In this document: positions 23,535-33,240 of the stretch, piece by piece | How the letters are laid out: each line of letters opens with the position of its first letter | How positions within the stretch are numbered: position 1 is the stretch's first letter | NCBI RefSeq assembly: GCF_021134715.1 | Contig: NC_060023.1 | Span: forward strand, 8,804,001 to 8,868,000 | From: Daphnia pulex | Taxonomy: Eukaryota > Arthropoda > Branchiopoda > Diplostraca > Daphniidae | DNA: 64,000 nt | Direction: 5' to 3' | Notes under the pieces: model-generated | What the model was told of the DNA's origin: nothing | The model's database searches: none | Seen by the model: only the letters and a program-made list of their open reading frames with translations | Made by a program: the position numbers and the translations under genes

Positions 23535-24581
23535 CTAAAGCATCATGCGCCGAACAGCAAGTAAGCAAAGTTCCGGATAGTTCTTTGTTAGTTGCTCCCA
23601 TTCAACTGTTTGGCAAATTGCTTTTCCATTGGCAACGACGAGTTCCAGAGCCGTTTCTTTGATATCTTTAACCGAGTGGTGGTCCGCCCAAACCATGTGA
23701 TCTATTGCGTTGTTTATTTGAATCTGCGTGAGTAGAAAACGGACACACTCGTGTTTCAAGTCGACGATATCGTACTTGTCGGCTGCCACGAATAGGGGTC
23801 GAGCATTTTCATTATTCAGGGGTTCACATGTGCGACCCAAGTAAATAAAATGGAAAAGTTCTTTGAAAATCTCTGGCCGAATATCTTGAATGGCAACTTG
23901 TCCCGTTCTTGCCTCTTTCATTTCGTGGCTAAACATTGCGGCGAATACAGGACTCCTGGCTGATAGGATGTTCATGTGGCCGGCAATGTGCTGGTCATTT
24001 TGGAAACAGAACTGAACGTCGCAGTTGGCTTGCTGGAAAAAAAAGTAATCCGTCAACACCTTCAAGGCTTTTATCTCGTTGAATCCAAGAGTGTTAAAGG
24101 TGATCCAAAGCTCAAAGGTAAACATCGGGTTAGACTGGTCAGTTCTAAGGTTGATTGTAAATTTTGCAGACTTCCAAACATTTGACGAATCAGTTAGCTT
24201 CTTCAAGTCATATTTTCCATTTTCGCTGACGGCCACGTAGACAGCGCAGGGTTGGCGGTAATAATCTGGAATAGTTTTAGCATCACTTCTGGTCGGATCG
24301 CTGTTATTGATATTATCGACTTGCAGCAAACATAGCTCAATCTCGTATTTTCGTTGAACGAAATAACCTTTTCTGAAGACGTCTGTCTGAGCTTCATTCG
24401 CGTTGATGATTTGCTCGTACCTGCATAACACATTAAAATGAAAAACCGACGACAAGGAACGGATCAGCTGGAATTTCTCATTTTTTGGAGCTGGAGGCTG
24501 GTCCACACTGTTCGTCAGTTCCGTTTCCCATTTGACGCACTTCAAATTTTCGTTGTTTTCTTTACCAAATGTGATTGGCAT
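23535..24581 (-). CDS. MATH-like/BTB protein MB2
   Basis: Single-exon, 348 residues from the ATG at 24581, chosen because MPITFGKENNENLKCVKWE aligns with the starts of MB1 and MB3. The frame stays open to another ATG at 24731, which would add 50 residues with no counterpart in the paralogues. The N-terminal domain has VKWETEL, the PDYYRQPCAVYV motif and LWITFN. The BTB carries NCDVQFCFQNDQHIAGHMNILSARS and HEMKEARTG, and the tail MVWADHHSVKDIKETALELV and LTKNYPELC. It ends at AVRRMML, lacking the basic tail of MB1. Likely CUL3 adaptor; target unknown. It is the first intact member inside the inverted duplication. Confidence 0.9.
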   Translation of the reverse strand: MPITFGKENNENLKCVKWETELTNSVDQPPAPKNEKFQLIRSLSSVFHFNVLCRYEQIINANEAQTDVFRKGYFVQRKYEIELCLLQVDNINNSDPTRSDAKTIPDYYRQPCAVYVAVSENGKYDLKKLTDSSNVWKSAKFTINLRTDQSNPMFTFELWITFNTLGFNEIKALKVLTDYFFFQQANCDVQFCFQNDQHIAGHMNILSARSPVFAAMFSHEMKEARTGQVAIQDIRPEIFKELFHFIYLGRTCEPLNNENARPLFVAADKYDIVDLKHECVRFLLTQIQINNAIDHMVWADHHSVKDIKETALELVVANGKAICQTVEWEQLTKNYPELCLLAVRRMML

Positions 24582-25155
24582 CGTATTTTTAGCATTAACA
24601 ATTGCAATCGACACTTTAATAGATCTACTTTTTGTTTGTTTGTCTAAAATGTATCGCCAACAAATTTTGAATTGAGGTTCAATGGTACCACAGCAAGACC
24701 CAAATGGCAATTGCGATTGAAACTTATTCATTGCTCCTGTCTTGGCCGTTCATATTCCTTATCCTAACTTTTATCTTAAAAACAAATTTTTTTTTTTTTT
24801 TACGGATAAGAAACCAATTTTGTTTTTTAATGGATAAGAAACTAATTTATTCGTTTCCTTCATCTACCTTTTGCCTACGTCTACCTGCAATCGGTCTGAT
24901 TTTTTTTTTTATCTATTAAGGTCAATTGGTCCTGTGTACATTGTGTTTTTTGACAGTTCAGTTTTCTTTTAACTAGTCTTATTAATTATGTTTTCTTTTT
25001 ATTAGCTAATGATGATCTGGAAAGCGTATAGGACAAACAGTTTATTTTTCGTCTCTGATTACTATAAATTCGGAACATAAATTCATTAAACTGTAGTATT
25101 GCAAGGAATTAATTACTCGCCTTTCTTTTAACTGCTGGAAACTGCGCTATTTCCA

Positions 25156-26193
25156 TCATGCGTCATTGCGTCGAGTTGCCAGCGGGCAGAGTTCAGGATG
25201 AAGTATGGTTAACATTTCCCAGTCTTGCTGCAAGCAAATCTCTTTGCCGTTTCGAACCATAATTTCAAGAGCCGCTTCTTTGACGTGATCGACTGAGTTG
25301 TTGTGCGCCCAGATCATCAATTCAATTGCGTTACACAATTGGATGGATGAGAGCAATTTTCGGGAACAATCCTCCCTCAAGTCCAAAATGTCGTACTTGT
25401 CTGCCGCCAGAAACAGTGGCTGAGCTTTACTTGCGTCCAGAGGTTCACTCGTCCGTCCCAAGTAAATGAAGTGTAAAAGTTCTCTGAAAGTCTCTAGGTC
25501 AAAGTCTTTGATGGAAACTTTTCCCGTTTTGGCTTCTTGCATGTCGTATTTGAACATGGCTGCGAATACGGGACTCCTGGCTGACAGGATTCTCTTGTGA
25601 CCGCCAATTTGACGGCCGTCGTCAAAACAAAATTTGACGTCACAGTTGGTTTGCTCGACAAACAAATAGTCTGCCAAGTTTTGATGCGCGCTCATCTCTC
25701 TGACGTCGAAGGGGTTAAATTTGATCCAAATTTCTAAGAAGATTGATGAAGAATTCATTGAGTCCTGAATATCTAAACGGAAGAATTCCGATTTCCAATA
25801 ATCGGAATCACTCGACTTTTTCAGAAAATATTTCTCACTGTTGGCGGATACCCAAACTTCGCACGGTGAATGGTGGTAATCCGGAATAGTTTCGGTCGAT
25901 GTCGAGTTGTCGATACTGCTTTTGACTTCTTGCAAACAAATCTTGATGTCGAGTTCAAGTTTTCCTTTGAAATCTTGATTAAATTCAACATGGCCGTGCG
26001 ACCATGAGAGATTGTAGTGAGAAGTGTAATTGGTGAAACGAGTCAGCTGAAATTGTTTTTCATCCCTTTCACCGTTTTGCCTATTTAATTCAGTAAAATA
26101 GAATTTTTTAGCACTTTTGATTTTCTTTTTTAATGGAATTGTCCACTTGACGAACTTCAAATTGTCGTTTTCTACTCCAATAGTGAACACCAT
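25156..26193 (-). CDS. MATH-like/BTB protein MB3 with frame-shifted C-terminus
   Basis: Single-exon, 345 residues, ATG at 26193. Family marks are FVKWTIPL, PDYHHSPCEVWV, IWIKFN, NCDVKFCFDDGRQIGGHKRILSARS, DMQEAKTGKVSIKDF and LMIWAHNNSVDHVKEAALEI. The protein ends ATRRNDA, whereas MB1 continues RRMMEVAQ and a basic tail. Directly after the CGACGC coding RR lies an extra AATGACGC (about 25165-25172). Without these eight bases the frame runs on as MMEIAQFPAVKRKASN to a stop near 25119, closely matching MB1. The insertion therefore removes a conserved, probably nuclear-targeting tail while leaving MATH-like, BTB and BACK-like parts whole. The gene may still be functional with altered localisation. 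Confidence 0.88.
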   Translation of the reverse strand: MVFTIGVENDNLKFVKWTIPLKKKIKSAKKFYFTELNRQNGERDEKQFQLTRFTNYTSHYNLSWSHGHVEFNQDFKGKLELDIKICLQEVKSSIDNSTSTETIPDYHHSPCEVWVSANSEKYFLKKSSDSDYWKSEFFRLDIQDSMNSSSIFLEIWIKFNPFDVREMSAHQNLADYLFVEQTNCDVKFCFDDGRQIGGHKRILSARSPVFAAMFKYDMQEAKTGKVSIKDFDLETFRELLHFIYLGRTSEPLDASKAQPLFLAADKYDILDLREDCSRKLLSSIQLCNAIELMIWAHNNSVDHVKEAALEIMVRNGKEICLQQDWEMLTILHPELCPLATRRNDA

Positions 26194-26621
26194 TGTCGAC
26201 TGGATTCAAGGTGTCGACAAACTTGTCGAACCTTGCTGCAGACCTCAATGTGTATAAACTGTATACGTACTACCAAGTCGTTTACCTAACGTCTGCCGAA
26301 ATTAAAGTATCCAGTTTTAAGCGGAAGCCTCGTTCTGGATTTCTTTTTCGACTGACGTTTTATGTACGACATTACAACTAATTTACTAAGAAAAACAAAC
26401 TGACGTTTTAAGTTGTTTGTTTTTTTCTTTAGCCAACAACTTTTCTTTAGGCAACTTTGATGAAATCTTTAACTCGGGAGAGTGAACGGATAAAAATGGT
26501 CCAAAGTGATTTCTTTTTGCTGTTTTTATTTTCGCCTTGTCCACTGTAACACCTAACTCTAATTAACTTTGAGCTTTGGCACTTCAGGGATTCACACGTT
26601 GTCACTGTCAAATATTTAACT

Positions 26622-27668
26622 TTATTGAATCATGCGTCGGGTTACTAATAAACAGAGATCAGGATAAAGTTTCATTAGATTCTCCCATTCCGTCGTTGGA
26701 AAAATGGTTTTGTAGTTCTCCCCCACAAATTTAAAAGCGGCTTCTTTGATTTCCTCAACCCTGTACAGATCCGCCCAGACGATCAGTTCGATGACGTTTC
26801 CGCTTTGTATGTGCAAGATGAGGAATTGTATGCACTCGTCCTTTAACTCTTTGATGTCGTACTTTTCGGCCGCCAAGAATAACGGCTGAGCCGTGCATTC
26901 AACGATTGAAATTCTGGTCCGTCCCGCGTAGAGGTAATGCAGCATCTCTTTGAAAATCTCTGGCTGAATGTCTTTGATGACGACTTGGCCCGTCTTTTTC
27001 TCTTGCATGTCGTGACTAAACATGGCAGCGAATACGGGACTTCTGTTTGCCAATATGGGAATGTGTCCACCGACGTGCCGACCATCTTCAAAACAGAATT
27101 TGACATCGCATTGCGTTTGATGGAGAAGTAGCCCGAGCAGACTTTTAACCACCTTCGCCTCGCCTTGACGGAAACTGTTGAACTTAATCGAAATCAGACA
27201 CGTACCGATGGTTGCACTTGGTTGCAATAACGGAAGAATAATTTTGGGCGATTTCCACTCATTCGAGGAGGTTTGGTTATGAAAAAATAACTTTTCTCGT
27301 TCATTGATTAACGTCATCCAAACATCACATGGGCGACGACAATAATCTGGAACAGTGTCTTCTTTTCCGCTTGAACCGAGTCCATCATCGGGCCCGGTTA
27401 ATTCCCTCAGACTCACCTCGATGGTATAATTTTGAGGATTTTCACCATCATCTGTTATAGATACAACTTCGCTTGAAAGTACAAAGTAAGAAGTGTACGT
27501 GTTGGCGTAAGTGCGATCCAACTGGAACTTGTCAGCGTTGTATTTTTGAATACTTATCTTGTACGTCACACAAGCGAGAAACTCTTTTTGTTGTTCAACT
27601 GAAATAATATTTGGCACACTACGCGGCAGAGAACCGAGTGATGTTATTGAACAGAATGCTGATGCCAT
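26622..27668 (-). CDS. MATH-like/BTB protein MB4
   Basis: Single-exon, 348 residues, ATG at 27668. The N-terminus is about 20 residues longer than in the paralogues before the VTYKIS strand that replaces VKWTT, so a start further in cannot be excluded, but no suitably placed internal ATG is seen. It keeps PDYCRRPCDVWMT, SIKFNSF, QCDVKFCFEDGRHVGGHIPILANRSPVFAAMF, DMQEKKTGQVVIKDIQPEIFKEMLHYLYAGRT and LIVWADLYRVEEIKEAA, ending VTRRMIQ. Its first domain is one of the most diverged of the set. A short repetitive tract (GTTACTTACATA-like units, 27729-27790) lies just upstream. Confidence 0.88.
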   Translation of the reverse strand: MASAFCSITSLGSLPRSVPNIISVEQQKEFLACVTYKISIQKYNADKFQLDRTYANTYTSYFVLSSEVVSITDDGENPQNYTIEVSLRELTGPDDGLGSSGKEDTVPDYCRRPCDVWMTLINEREKLFFHNQTSSNEWKSPKIILPLLQPSATIGTCLISIKFNSFRQGEAKVVKSLLGLLLHQTQCDVKFCFEDGRHVGGHIPILANRSPVFAAMFSHDMQEKKTGQVVIKDIQPEIFKEMLHYLYAGRTRISIVECTAQPLFLAAEKYDIKELKDECIQFLILHIQSGNVIELIVWADLYRVEEIKEAAFKFVGENYKTIFPTTEWENLMKLYPDLCLLVTRRMIQ

Positions 27669-27961
27669 TTTTAAAATGGACCAATCGATGACCTGAGGGG
27701 AGAGTGCTTGTTGTCGTGAAAATAAGAATTAGTTACTTACATAGGTTACTTACAAGGTTACATACTTACATACGTTAGTTACCGGTAGTAGATTTCTAAA
27801 ATAAAGTAAAGAGCAAACTATAACACGCTATAACAGGAACTCGATTCAAATCCAAGCAATGCGGACGCTTAAAAAAAAATGTAATCGAACATTCATTTTA
27901 CTTCATGGCCTCTCGATTCCAGCCCGAATAAAGGTGAAAGAGTATGGTAGAAATACTTGAT

Positions 27962-28240
27962 TCACTGCCGGCTGGATCTCAGTCCCTTGATGATACTCTT
28001 TTTTTCCCCATTTTCATGTAGTCTTTCCAGCGAATACGGCACTCCTACCTGAATGGATCTCACGATGTGCTGTACGTTTTCCGAATAGAATTGAATATCA
28101 TAGTTTGATTGCTGGAGAGATAATAATATGTCAATTATTTGTGCATTTATCATTTGTGCTTCCCACTGGCATGAGTTGTTTGGTTCCTTTGAGATCTTCG
28201 ATTATCTAAAAATTGAAAATGATCTTTTACTATTGTATAG
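27962..28240 (-). pseudogene. Decayed BTB fragment between MB4 and MB6
   Basis: Minus-strand translation gives QQSNYDIQFYSENVQHIV and then, in another frame, RSAVFAG and HMKMGKK, matching the family pattern NCDIQF-DGQHIGGH, RSPVFAAMF and DMKEKKTG. Frame changes, a deletion between the two halves and stops show it is dead. Neither the first domain nor the C-terminal part is recognisable nearby. Confidence 0.75.
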
Positions 28241-28252
28241 CTTCAATGCTGT

Positions 28253-29300
28253 TCAATGTGACATTTTTTTTACAACCTGATCTAAAAGAGACTCTTCTTC
28301 ATTGGTGAACCATGATTCAACCATGCGACGAGTTGTCAATAAACAAAGCTCAGGATATTTTTCGGTTAGCTCTTGCCACTCGTCAGTTTCAAAAATTGTT
28401 TTACAGTTTTCAACCACGAAATCCAGAGCCGCGTTCTTGAGTTTTTCTGCCGAATGTAGGTGTCCCAAAATCAACAAGTCGATTGCATTATCCGCTCGTA
28501 TTTGTGTGAGGAGATAACGGACGCCCTCATTCTTTAGGCTTTTGGTGTCATATTTTTCTGCCGCAATGATTAGCGGCTGAGCGGTTTCTTCTGTTAACGA
28601 TTCCTTGGTACGACCCGAGTAGATAAAATGCAGTAGGTCTTTGAATATCTCTGGCTGGATGTCTTTGATATCGACTATGCCCGTCTTTGCCTCTCTCGTG
28701 TCGATCTTGAACATGGTAGCGAATACGTCACTTCTAGCTGACAAAATGAAAATGTGACCACCGATTTTCTGGTCTCTTGGTAGATGGAACCGGATGGAAC
28801 TGGCCGTCGCAGTTTGTTTGCTCAAGAAACATATCCGTCAGTTGATTAACTAGTACGTTCATCTCACCGAGACCGAAAGTATTAAACTTTATCCAAATTT
28901 GGAAGGTTAGTTGTATCTTCGGTGGTGTGACAGAGAACGCATCCGAAATCCAGGCAGACTCTGCAGACGGTTTCTTAAAAAAAATTTTAGTAGCCTTTTT
29001 GTTCTCCCCACACGTCATCCAAACAGTGCAAGGCTGACGGAAATTCTTAACATCAGTTTCTTTTTCTTTGCGTGAGCTCGAGCCGTTGTTAGAGTCCTCT
29101 AACTGCTTTAAATGCAAATTATGACTATTATTGGCACTGCATGTCAATGAAATGTTAAAGTGGGAAATACAGTTCAGGTATCGATAACGATTCAGTTGAA
29201 AGTCCTCTGTTTTTCTCTCATTTCTTGTGAAGTCGAGAATTTCCGTCGTCCATTTTACACAACTTAACCCACCGTTCTTTTCCACTATTTTGATTGACAT
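28253..29300 (-). pseudogene. MATH-like/BTB gene MB6, split by a 10-bp duplication
   Basis: The start at 29300 (MSIKIVEKNGGLSCVKWTTE) aligns with the other members. The N-terminal domain, with RQPCTVWMT and IWIKFNTFG, is intact through EQTNCDGQF. At 28783-28802 GATGGAACCG is followed by GATGGAACTG, a tandem 10-bp duplication that shifts the frame; the first frame stops at about 28734. The remainder of the BTB and tail, from DQKIGGHIFILSARS to TTRRMVESWF and a longer acidic end, is open to 28253 in the second frame. With one repeat copy discounted the two halves are continuous, so the lesion looks recent. A lone BTB protein from an internal start is conceivable; otherwise a young pseudogene or a polymorphic null. 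Confidence 0.8.
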
Positions 29301-29508
29301 CGTTTTTAGAAACACAAAATAAAACTCTTGTTCTGAATCTAGGCAAAAAACGAATTGCTGAAAATCCAAAGTTACCAGGTTAATGTTAATAAGATAAAAA
29401 TGACTACTATCACAATCGATACAAAATTTTCGCTCTTATCTTGTCTGAATCATGTTTAGATAAAAAGTTTCACAAAGAAAGTGCTCCAGTCATAGTTATT
29501 ATGTTAAA

Positions 29509-30462
29509 TTAAGAATTTATTTGTCCAATCGTCGTCAAGGTAATTGGCAAACACAGATCAGGATAGCTCTTTGTGAACTCCGCCCATTCGTGCGTCGGGA
29601 AAATGGTTTGAAAGTTGGCAGTTATGATTTTCACAGCAGCTTCTTTGACACTCTGTATCGAGTGAAAGTCTGCCAGAATTAACCAATCGATCGCATTGCT
29701 CGCCCGAATTTGAACTAGCAGAAAGCGGGTGCACTCCTCCTTCAATCCTGCGACGTCATATTTTTCCGCAGCCGTAAAAAGTGACCAAACATTAGCTTCA
29801 GTCAATGGTGCTCTAGTCCGACCGGAGTAGATAAAGTGGAGCACCTCTTTGAAAATATCCGGCTGAGTGTCATTGATGAACACTGGGTCCGTTTTGGTTG
29901 GTTGGTTGTTGAACATTGCTGCGAATACGGGACTTCTGGCAGCCTTAATGGAAATGTGGCCTCCGATTTTCTGGCCATCTTGAAAAAGAAATTGGATGTC
30001 GCAGTTGGACTGATTTGCGTAAATGTCCGTCAATTGTTTGAGCAACACGTTGATTTCACGAAAAGAATTAAACTTGATGTAGATATTCACAGTAAAGCTA
30101 ATCTGTCGAAAGGCGGTAGTTATTTTCCATCCTTTAGGACGAGGAAATTTTTGAAACATCAGTTTTTTTCCTTCTTTGTTATTCATCCAAACTGCGCACG
30201 GCTCGTAGTAATAATCCGAAATAGCACAACTTTTCCTACCGGTAGTAGAATCGTAAGCGCTTTGCGTGAAAACAAACTCGACTCGATATTTTTTCTCTTC
30301 GAATTTGATGACTTTGAAATCGTAGACGAGACTAAAGTAAGAAATGTACTCGGGGAAATGATCCAGCTGAAAGATCTCGTTTGCTTTCTTGGCTCTCTCT
30401 AATGTAGCATCCCACGTCACGCAATGCTCACCGCTACCCATGACTTTAGTTGTGATCGTCAT
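29509..30462 (-). CDS. MATH-like/BTB protein MB7
   Basis: Single-exon, 317 residues, ATG at 30462, shorter than MB1-MB4 because the first domain is compact (about 125 residues). It starts MTITTKVMGSGEHCVTWD and has SDYYYEPCAVWMNN, IYIKFNSF and REINVLLKQLTDIYANQSNCDIQF. The BTB reads IGGHISIKAARSPVFAAMFNN, then PTKTDPVFINDTQPDIF, where other members have KTGxVVIKDIQPEIF. The tail has WLILADFHSIQSVKEAAV and SYPDLCLPITLTTIGQINS, without the TRRM end. It is about 93 percent identical to MB8. The antisense strand stays open for 188 codons by chance of codon use. An upstream element shared with MB8, MB9 and MB10 lies at 30703-30730. Confidence 0.9.
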   Translation of the reverse strand: MTITTKVMGSGEHCVTWDATLERAKKANEIFQLDHFPEYISYFSLVYDFKVIKFEEKKYRVEFVFTQSAYDSTTGRKSCAISDYYYEPCAVWMNNKEGKKLMFQKFPRPKGWKITTAFRQISFTVNIYIKFNSFREINVLLKQLTDIYANQSNCDIQFLFQDGQKIGGHISIKAARSPVFAAMFNNQPTKTDPVFINDTQPDIFKEVLHFIYSGRTRAPLTEANVWSLFTAAEKYDVAGLKEECTRFLLVQIRASNAIDWLILADFHSIQSVKEAAVKIITANFQTIFPTHEWAEFTKSYPDLCLPITLTTIGQINS

Positions 30463-30702
30463 TGATTATTTGCGGTTAAACACTTATCTGCAACAGACGG
30501 AAAGGCAAAATGTTCTCGACAGAATAGCAATCACTTTTTAAATGAATTTATTTTACTGAGCCTGCACAAAACAACTTGTACAAAACACGGTGATTTTACA
30601 ACTACTGAGGATTCGCCATTCGGTAAGGACATTCAGCAAGGACGACCCCAAGACGACAGAGTTTTGAGATTCGTGGTAAAGCCCAAAAATGACCTTATCC
30701 AG

Positions 30703-30730
30703 GGCCTACCCAGAAGTCGACCTTGATGGA
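30703..30730 (-). promoter_or_regulatory. Conserved upstream element, MB7 copy
   Basis: On the gene strand it reads as AAGGTCGACTTCTGGGTAGG with matching flanks, 241 bp above the MB7 start codon. The same motif stands above MB8, MB9 and MB10. It contains an AGGTC nuclear-receptor-like half site; whether it is a transcription-factor site, a core promoter part or leader sequence is unknown. Confidence 0.5.
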
Positions 30731-30895
30731 TTCACTAGAATAATTAGATTTTAGAACATTATTCTTTGTACATACAGTAGGTATACGGTACCACCTTTGC
30801 ACTTGGACAGTTTTTCTCGTCGACAGTCAGCGTTGCGTTTTCGGATTATCCTTACTTATTTTCTTGCGTTTTAGAGGTTTTATTTGATTAACCGC

Positions 30896-31045
30896 CTAGT
30901 TATTGACAAATAATTCAGGTATCGATTATGATTCAGTTGAAAGTCCTTTTTTTTTTATCTCACTCCTTATTGTGTTCTCGGGAGTTTCCGTCGTCCATTT
31001 TACGCAAGTTAACCCACCGTTCTTTTCCATTATTTTGATTGACAT
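30896..31045 (-). pseudogene. Fused relic: BTB-gene N-terminus joined to a C-terminal end
   Basis: The minus strand has an ATG at 31045 followed by codons for KNGG, CVKWTTE and a FQLNHNRYLN-like stretch, as at the start of MB6. It jumps at about 30910 to the last few codons of another member (complement of TAGTTATTGACAA). Everything between is missing. The same joint position appears intact in unit B at 32640, so this is the recombination scar of the tandem duplication. Confidence 0.75.
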
Positions 31046-31257
31046 TGTTAATAGAAACACAAAAAAACAACTCAAGTCCTAAATCTAGGCAATGACCGAC
31101 TTACTGAAAATCCAACTGGTACCAGGTCGAATAAGATAAAACGGCCGCTATCACAATAGATACAAAATTCTCGCTCTTATCTCATTATCTGGTCTAAATC
31201 ATTCTTAGATAAAAGATTTCACAAAGAAAGTGCTCCAGTCATAGTTATTTTGAGAAA

Positions 31258-32208
31258 TTATGAATTTATTTGTTCAATCGTCGTCAATGTAATTGGCAAA
31301 CACAGATCAGGATAGGTCTTGGCGAACTCCTCCCATTCGTGCGTCGGGAAAATGGTTTTAAAGTTGGCAGTTATGATTTTCACAGCAGCTTCTTTGACAC
31401 TCTGTATCGAGTGAAAGTCTGCCAGAATTAACCAATCGATTGCATTACTCGCCCGTATTTGAATGAGCAGAAAGCGGGTGCACTCCTCCTTCAATCCTGC
31501 GATGTCATATTTTTCCGCAGCCGTAAAAAGTGACCAAACATTAGCTTCAGTCAATGGTACTCTAGTCCGACTGGAGTAGATAAAATGGAGCAGCTCGCTG
31601 AAAATATCCAGCTGAGTGTCATTGATGAACACTGGGTCCGTTTTGGTTGGTTGGTTGTTGAACATTGCTGCGAATACGGGACTTCTGGCTGCCAAAATGG
31701 AAATGTGGCCTCCGATTTTCTGGCCATCTTGAAACATAAATTGGATGTCGCAGTTGGACTGATTTGCGTAAATGTCCGTCAATTGTTTGAGCAACACGTT
31801 GATTTCACGGAAAGAATTAAATTTTATGTAGATATTCACAGTAAAGCTTCTCCGTCGAAAGGCGGTAGTTATTTTCCATCCTTTAGGACGAGGAAATTTT
31901 TGAAACATCAGTTTTTTTCCTTCTGTGTTATTCATCCAAACTGCGCACGGCTCGTAGTAATAATCCGAAATAGCAGAACGTTCCCTACTAGAATCGTAAG
32001 CGCTTTGCGTCAAAACAAACTCGGCTTGATATTTTTCCTCTCCGGATTTGATGTCTTCGAAATCGTAAACGAGACTAAAGTAAGAAATGTACTCGGGGAA
32101 ATGATCCAGCTGAAATATCTCGTTTGCTTTTTTCTTGGCTCGCTCGAATTTAGAAACCCACGTCACACAGTGCTCACCGCTACCCATGACTTTAGTTGTG
32201 ATCGGCAT
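31258..32208 (-). CDS. MATH-like/BTB protein MB8, recent copy of MB7
   Basis: Single-exon, 316 residues, ATG at 32208. It is near-identical to MB7, with differences concentrated in the first 90 residues (for example WVSKFERAKKK against WDATLERAKK and DFEDIKSGEEKYQAE against DFKVIKFEEKKYRVE), while the BTB and tail differ at only a handful of positions. All family motifs are present: EPCAVWMNN, NCDIQFMFQDGQKIGGHISILAARS, WLILADFHSIQSVKEAAV, YPDLCLPITL. No disabling change is visible, so both copies are probably expressed. Its upstream element lies at 32464-32491. Confidence 0.9.
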   Translation of the reverse strand: MPITTKVMGSGEHCVTWVSKFERAKKKANEIFQLDHFPEYISYFSLVYDFEDIKSGEEKYQAEFVLTQSAYDSSRERSAISDYYYEPCAVWMNNTEGKKLMFQKFPRPKGWKITTAFRRRSFTVNIYIKFNSFREINVLLKQLTDIYANQSNCDIQFMFQDGQKIGGHISILAARSPVFAAMFNNQPTKTDPVFINDTQLDIFSELLHFIYSSRTRVPLTEANVWSLFTAAEKYDIAGLKEECTRFLLIQIRASNAIDWLILADFHSIQSVKEAAVKIITANFKTIFPTHEWEEFAKTYPDLCLPITLTTIEQINS

Positions 32209-32463
32209 TGATTATTTGCTGTTAAACCAGTCGGCAGAGAAATTTAGAATAATAAAGGCAAAATGTTCTCGACAGAATAGCAATCACTTTTAAAATTAAT
32301 TTATTTGCTGAGCCTGCACAAAACAATTTGTACAAGACACGGTGATTTTACGACTACTGAGGATTGCCATTCACATTCGGTAAGGACATTCAGCAAGGAC
32401 GACACCAAGACGACAGAATTTTGAGATTCGTGGTAAAGCCCAAAATGACCTTATCCATGATCA

Positions 32464-32491
32464 GGGCCTTCCTATAAGTCGACCTTGATGG
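32464..32491 (-). promoter_or_regulatory. Conserved upstream element, MB8 copy
   Basis: Same motif as at 30703, with three to four changes in the CTACCCAG part (here CTTCCTAT). It is 256 bp above the MB8 ATG. As MB7 and MB8 are recent duplicates, this copy adds little independent support. Confidence 0.45.
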
Positions 32492-32624
32492 ATTCACTAG
32501 AACTATATTTTTTCTTACGGTACCATCTTTGACTTGGACATCGACAGTCAGCGTTGCGTATTCAGAATTAAAGATGATCCTTAAATTATTTCCTTGCGTT
32601 TTAGAGGTTTTATTGGATCAACCG

Positions 32625-33240
32625 CCTAGTTATTGACAACACAAATCGGGATTATTCTTAGTCCATGTGTTAGTAACCTCATTACATTCGTCCGTTTGAA
32701 AATGGATTTTGAATTTTACCGCCACGTAATTTATAGCCGCTTCCTTGACTTTCTTTATCGAATTCCCCCAATGAACACTTGTGCAGAAAGCGGATGCCCT
32801 CGCTCCCTTAGCTCAGTAATGTCAGATTTATCCACCGAAATTAAATAAAAGATATGCAATTTCTTTAGTCGTTGAAATCCGACCAGAATAGATGTGTAGT
32901 GGAACAGCTCTTAGAAAATATCCAACCGACTTTGATGAGAAAACTGGGGTCGTTTGTGTTTATTGCATGTTGTGATTGAACATTGCTAAGAATGCAGAAT
33001 TTCTGACGGACAAGATGCTTACGTGATTGCCTGCACTAGCTTTTCAAAAAAACTTGTCACTTTTATTATCATCTTTGGTTATCTGTCAAAAATTGCAATG
33101 CCAAAGACAATAGAAATCTTCGTTTTTCTTGACGAATTCAGTTGAAGAGTATAATAATTTATTTTTTATTTCGGTAATTTCCGTCGTCCACTTTAAACAG
33201 GTCGATCCGTCGTTCTTTTCCAATTCTGTGAACGAGTTAA
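32625..33240 (-). pseudogene. Decayed MATH-like/BTB gene
   Basis: Reading the minus strand, a VKWTTEI-like start lies near 33190-33240. BTB fragments follow (NHVSILSVRNSAFLAMF-like, then SGRIST and SVDKSDITEL near 32815-32890). At the end come EAAINYVAVKF and TNTWTKNNPDLC, then a stop near 32626. Multiple frame breaks and loss of most of the first domain mark it as dead. It corresponds to the gene whose end survives in the relic at 30896-31045. Confidence 0.75.

Larger units (their letters stand above)
29165..30910. repeat. Tandem duplication unit A (carries MB7)
   Basis: About 1.75 kb beginning inside the 5' part of MB6, covering MB7, its upstream region and ending at ACCGCCTAGTTATTGACAA. 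The next 1.74 kb repeats it in the same orientation at high identity, including non-coding parts such as GGCAAAATGTTCTCGACAG upstream of MB7/MB8. Confidence 0.85.
30911..32645. repeat. Tandem duplication unit B (carries MB8)
   Basis: Direct repeat of unit A, high identity through coding and non-coding parts, with small indels such as extra bases in the A-rich leader near 32240. Its right end continues into a decayed BTB gene (32625-33240) rather than into an MB6-like start. Confidence 0.85.

Noticed and set aside
24582..24731. 50-residue N-terminal extension of MB2
   Set aside because: The upstream ATG is in frame, but the added residues match no paralogue and the internal start aligns exactly with MB1 and MB3.
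27729..27790. GTTACTTACATA-like short repeats upstream of MB4
   Set aside because: Only a few imperfect units; could be slippage, and no function or mobile-element end could be supported.
29836..30402. 188-codon frame antisense to MB7, with a 208-codon counterpart antisense to MB8 (31585-32211)
   Set aside because: Both lie entirely inside real coding sequence. The repeated openness follows from the recent duplication and codon usage, not from an antisense protein.
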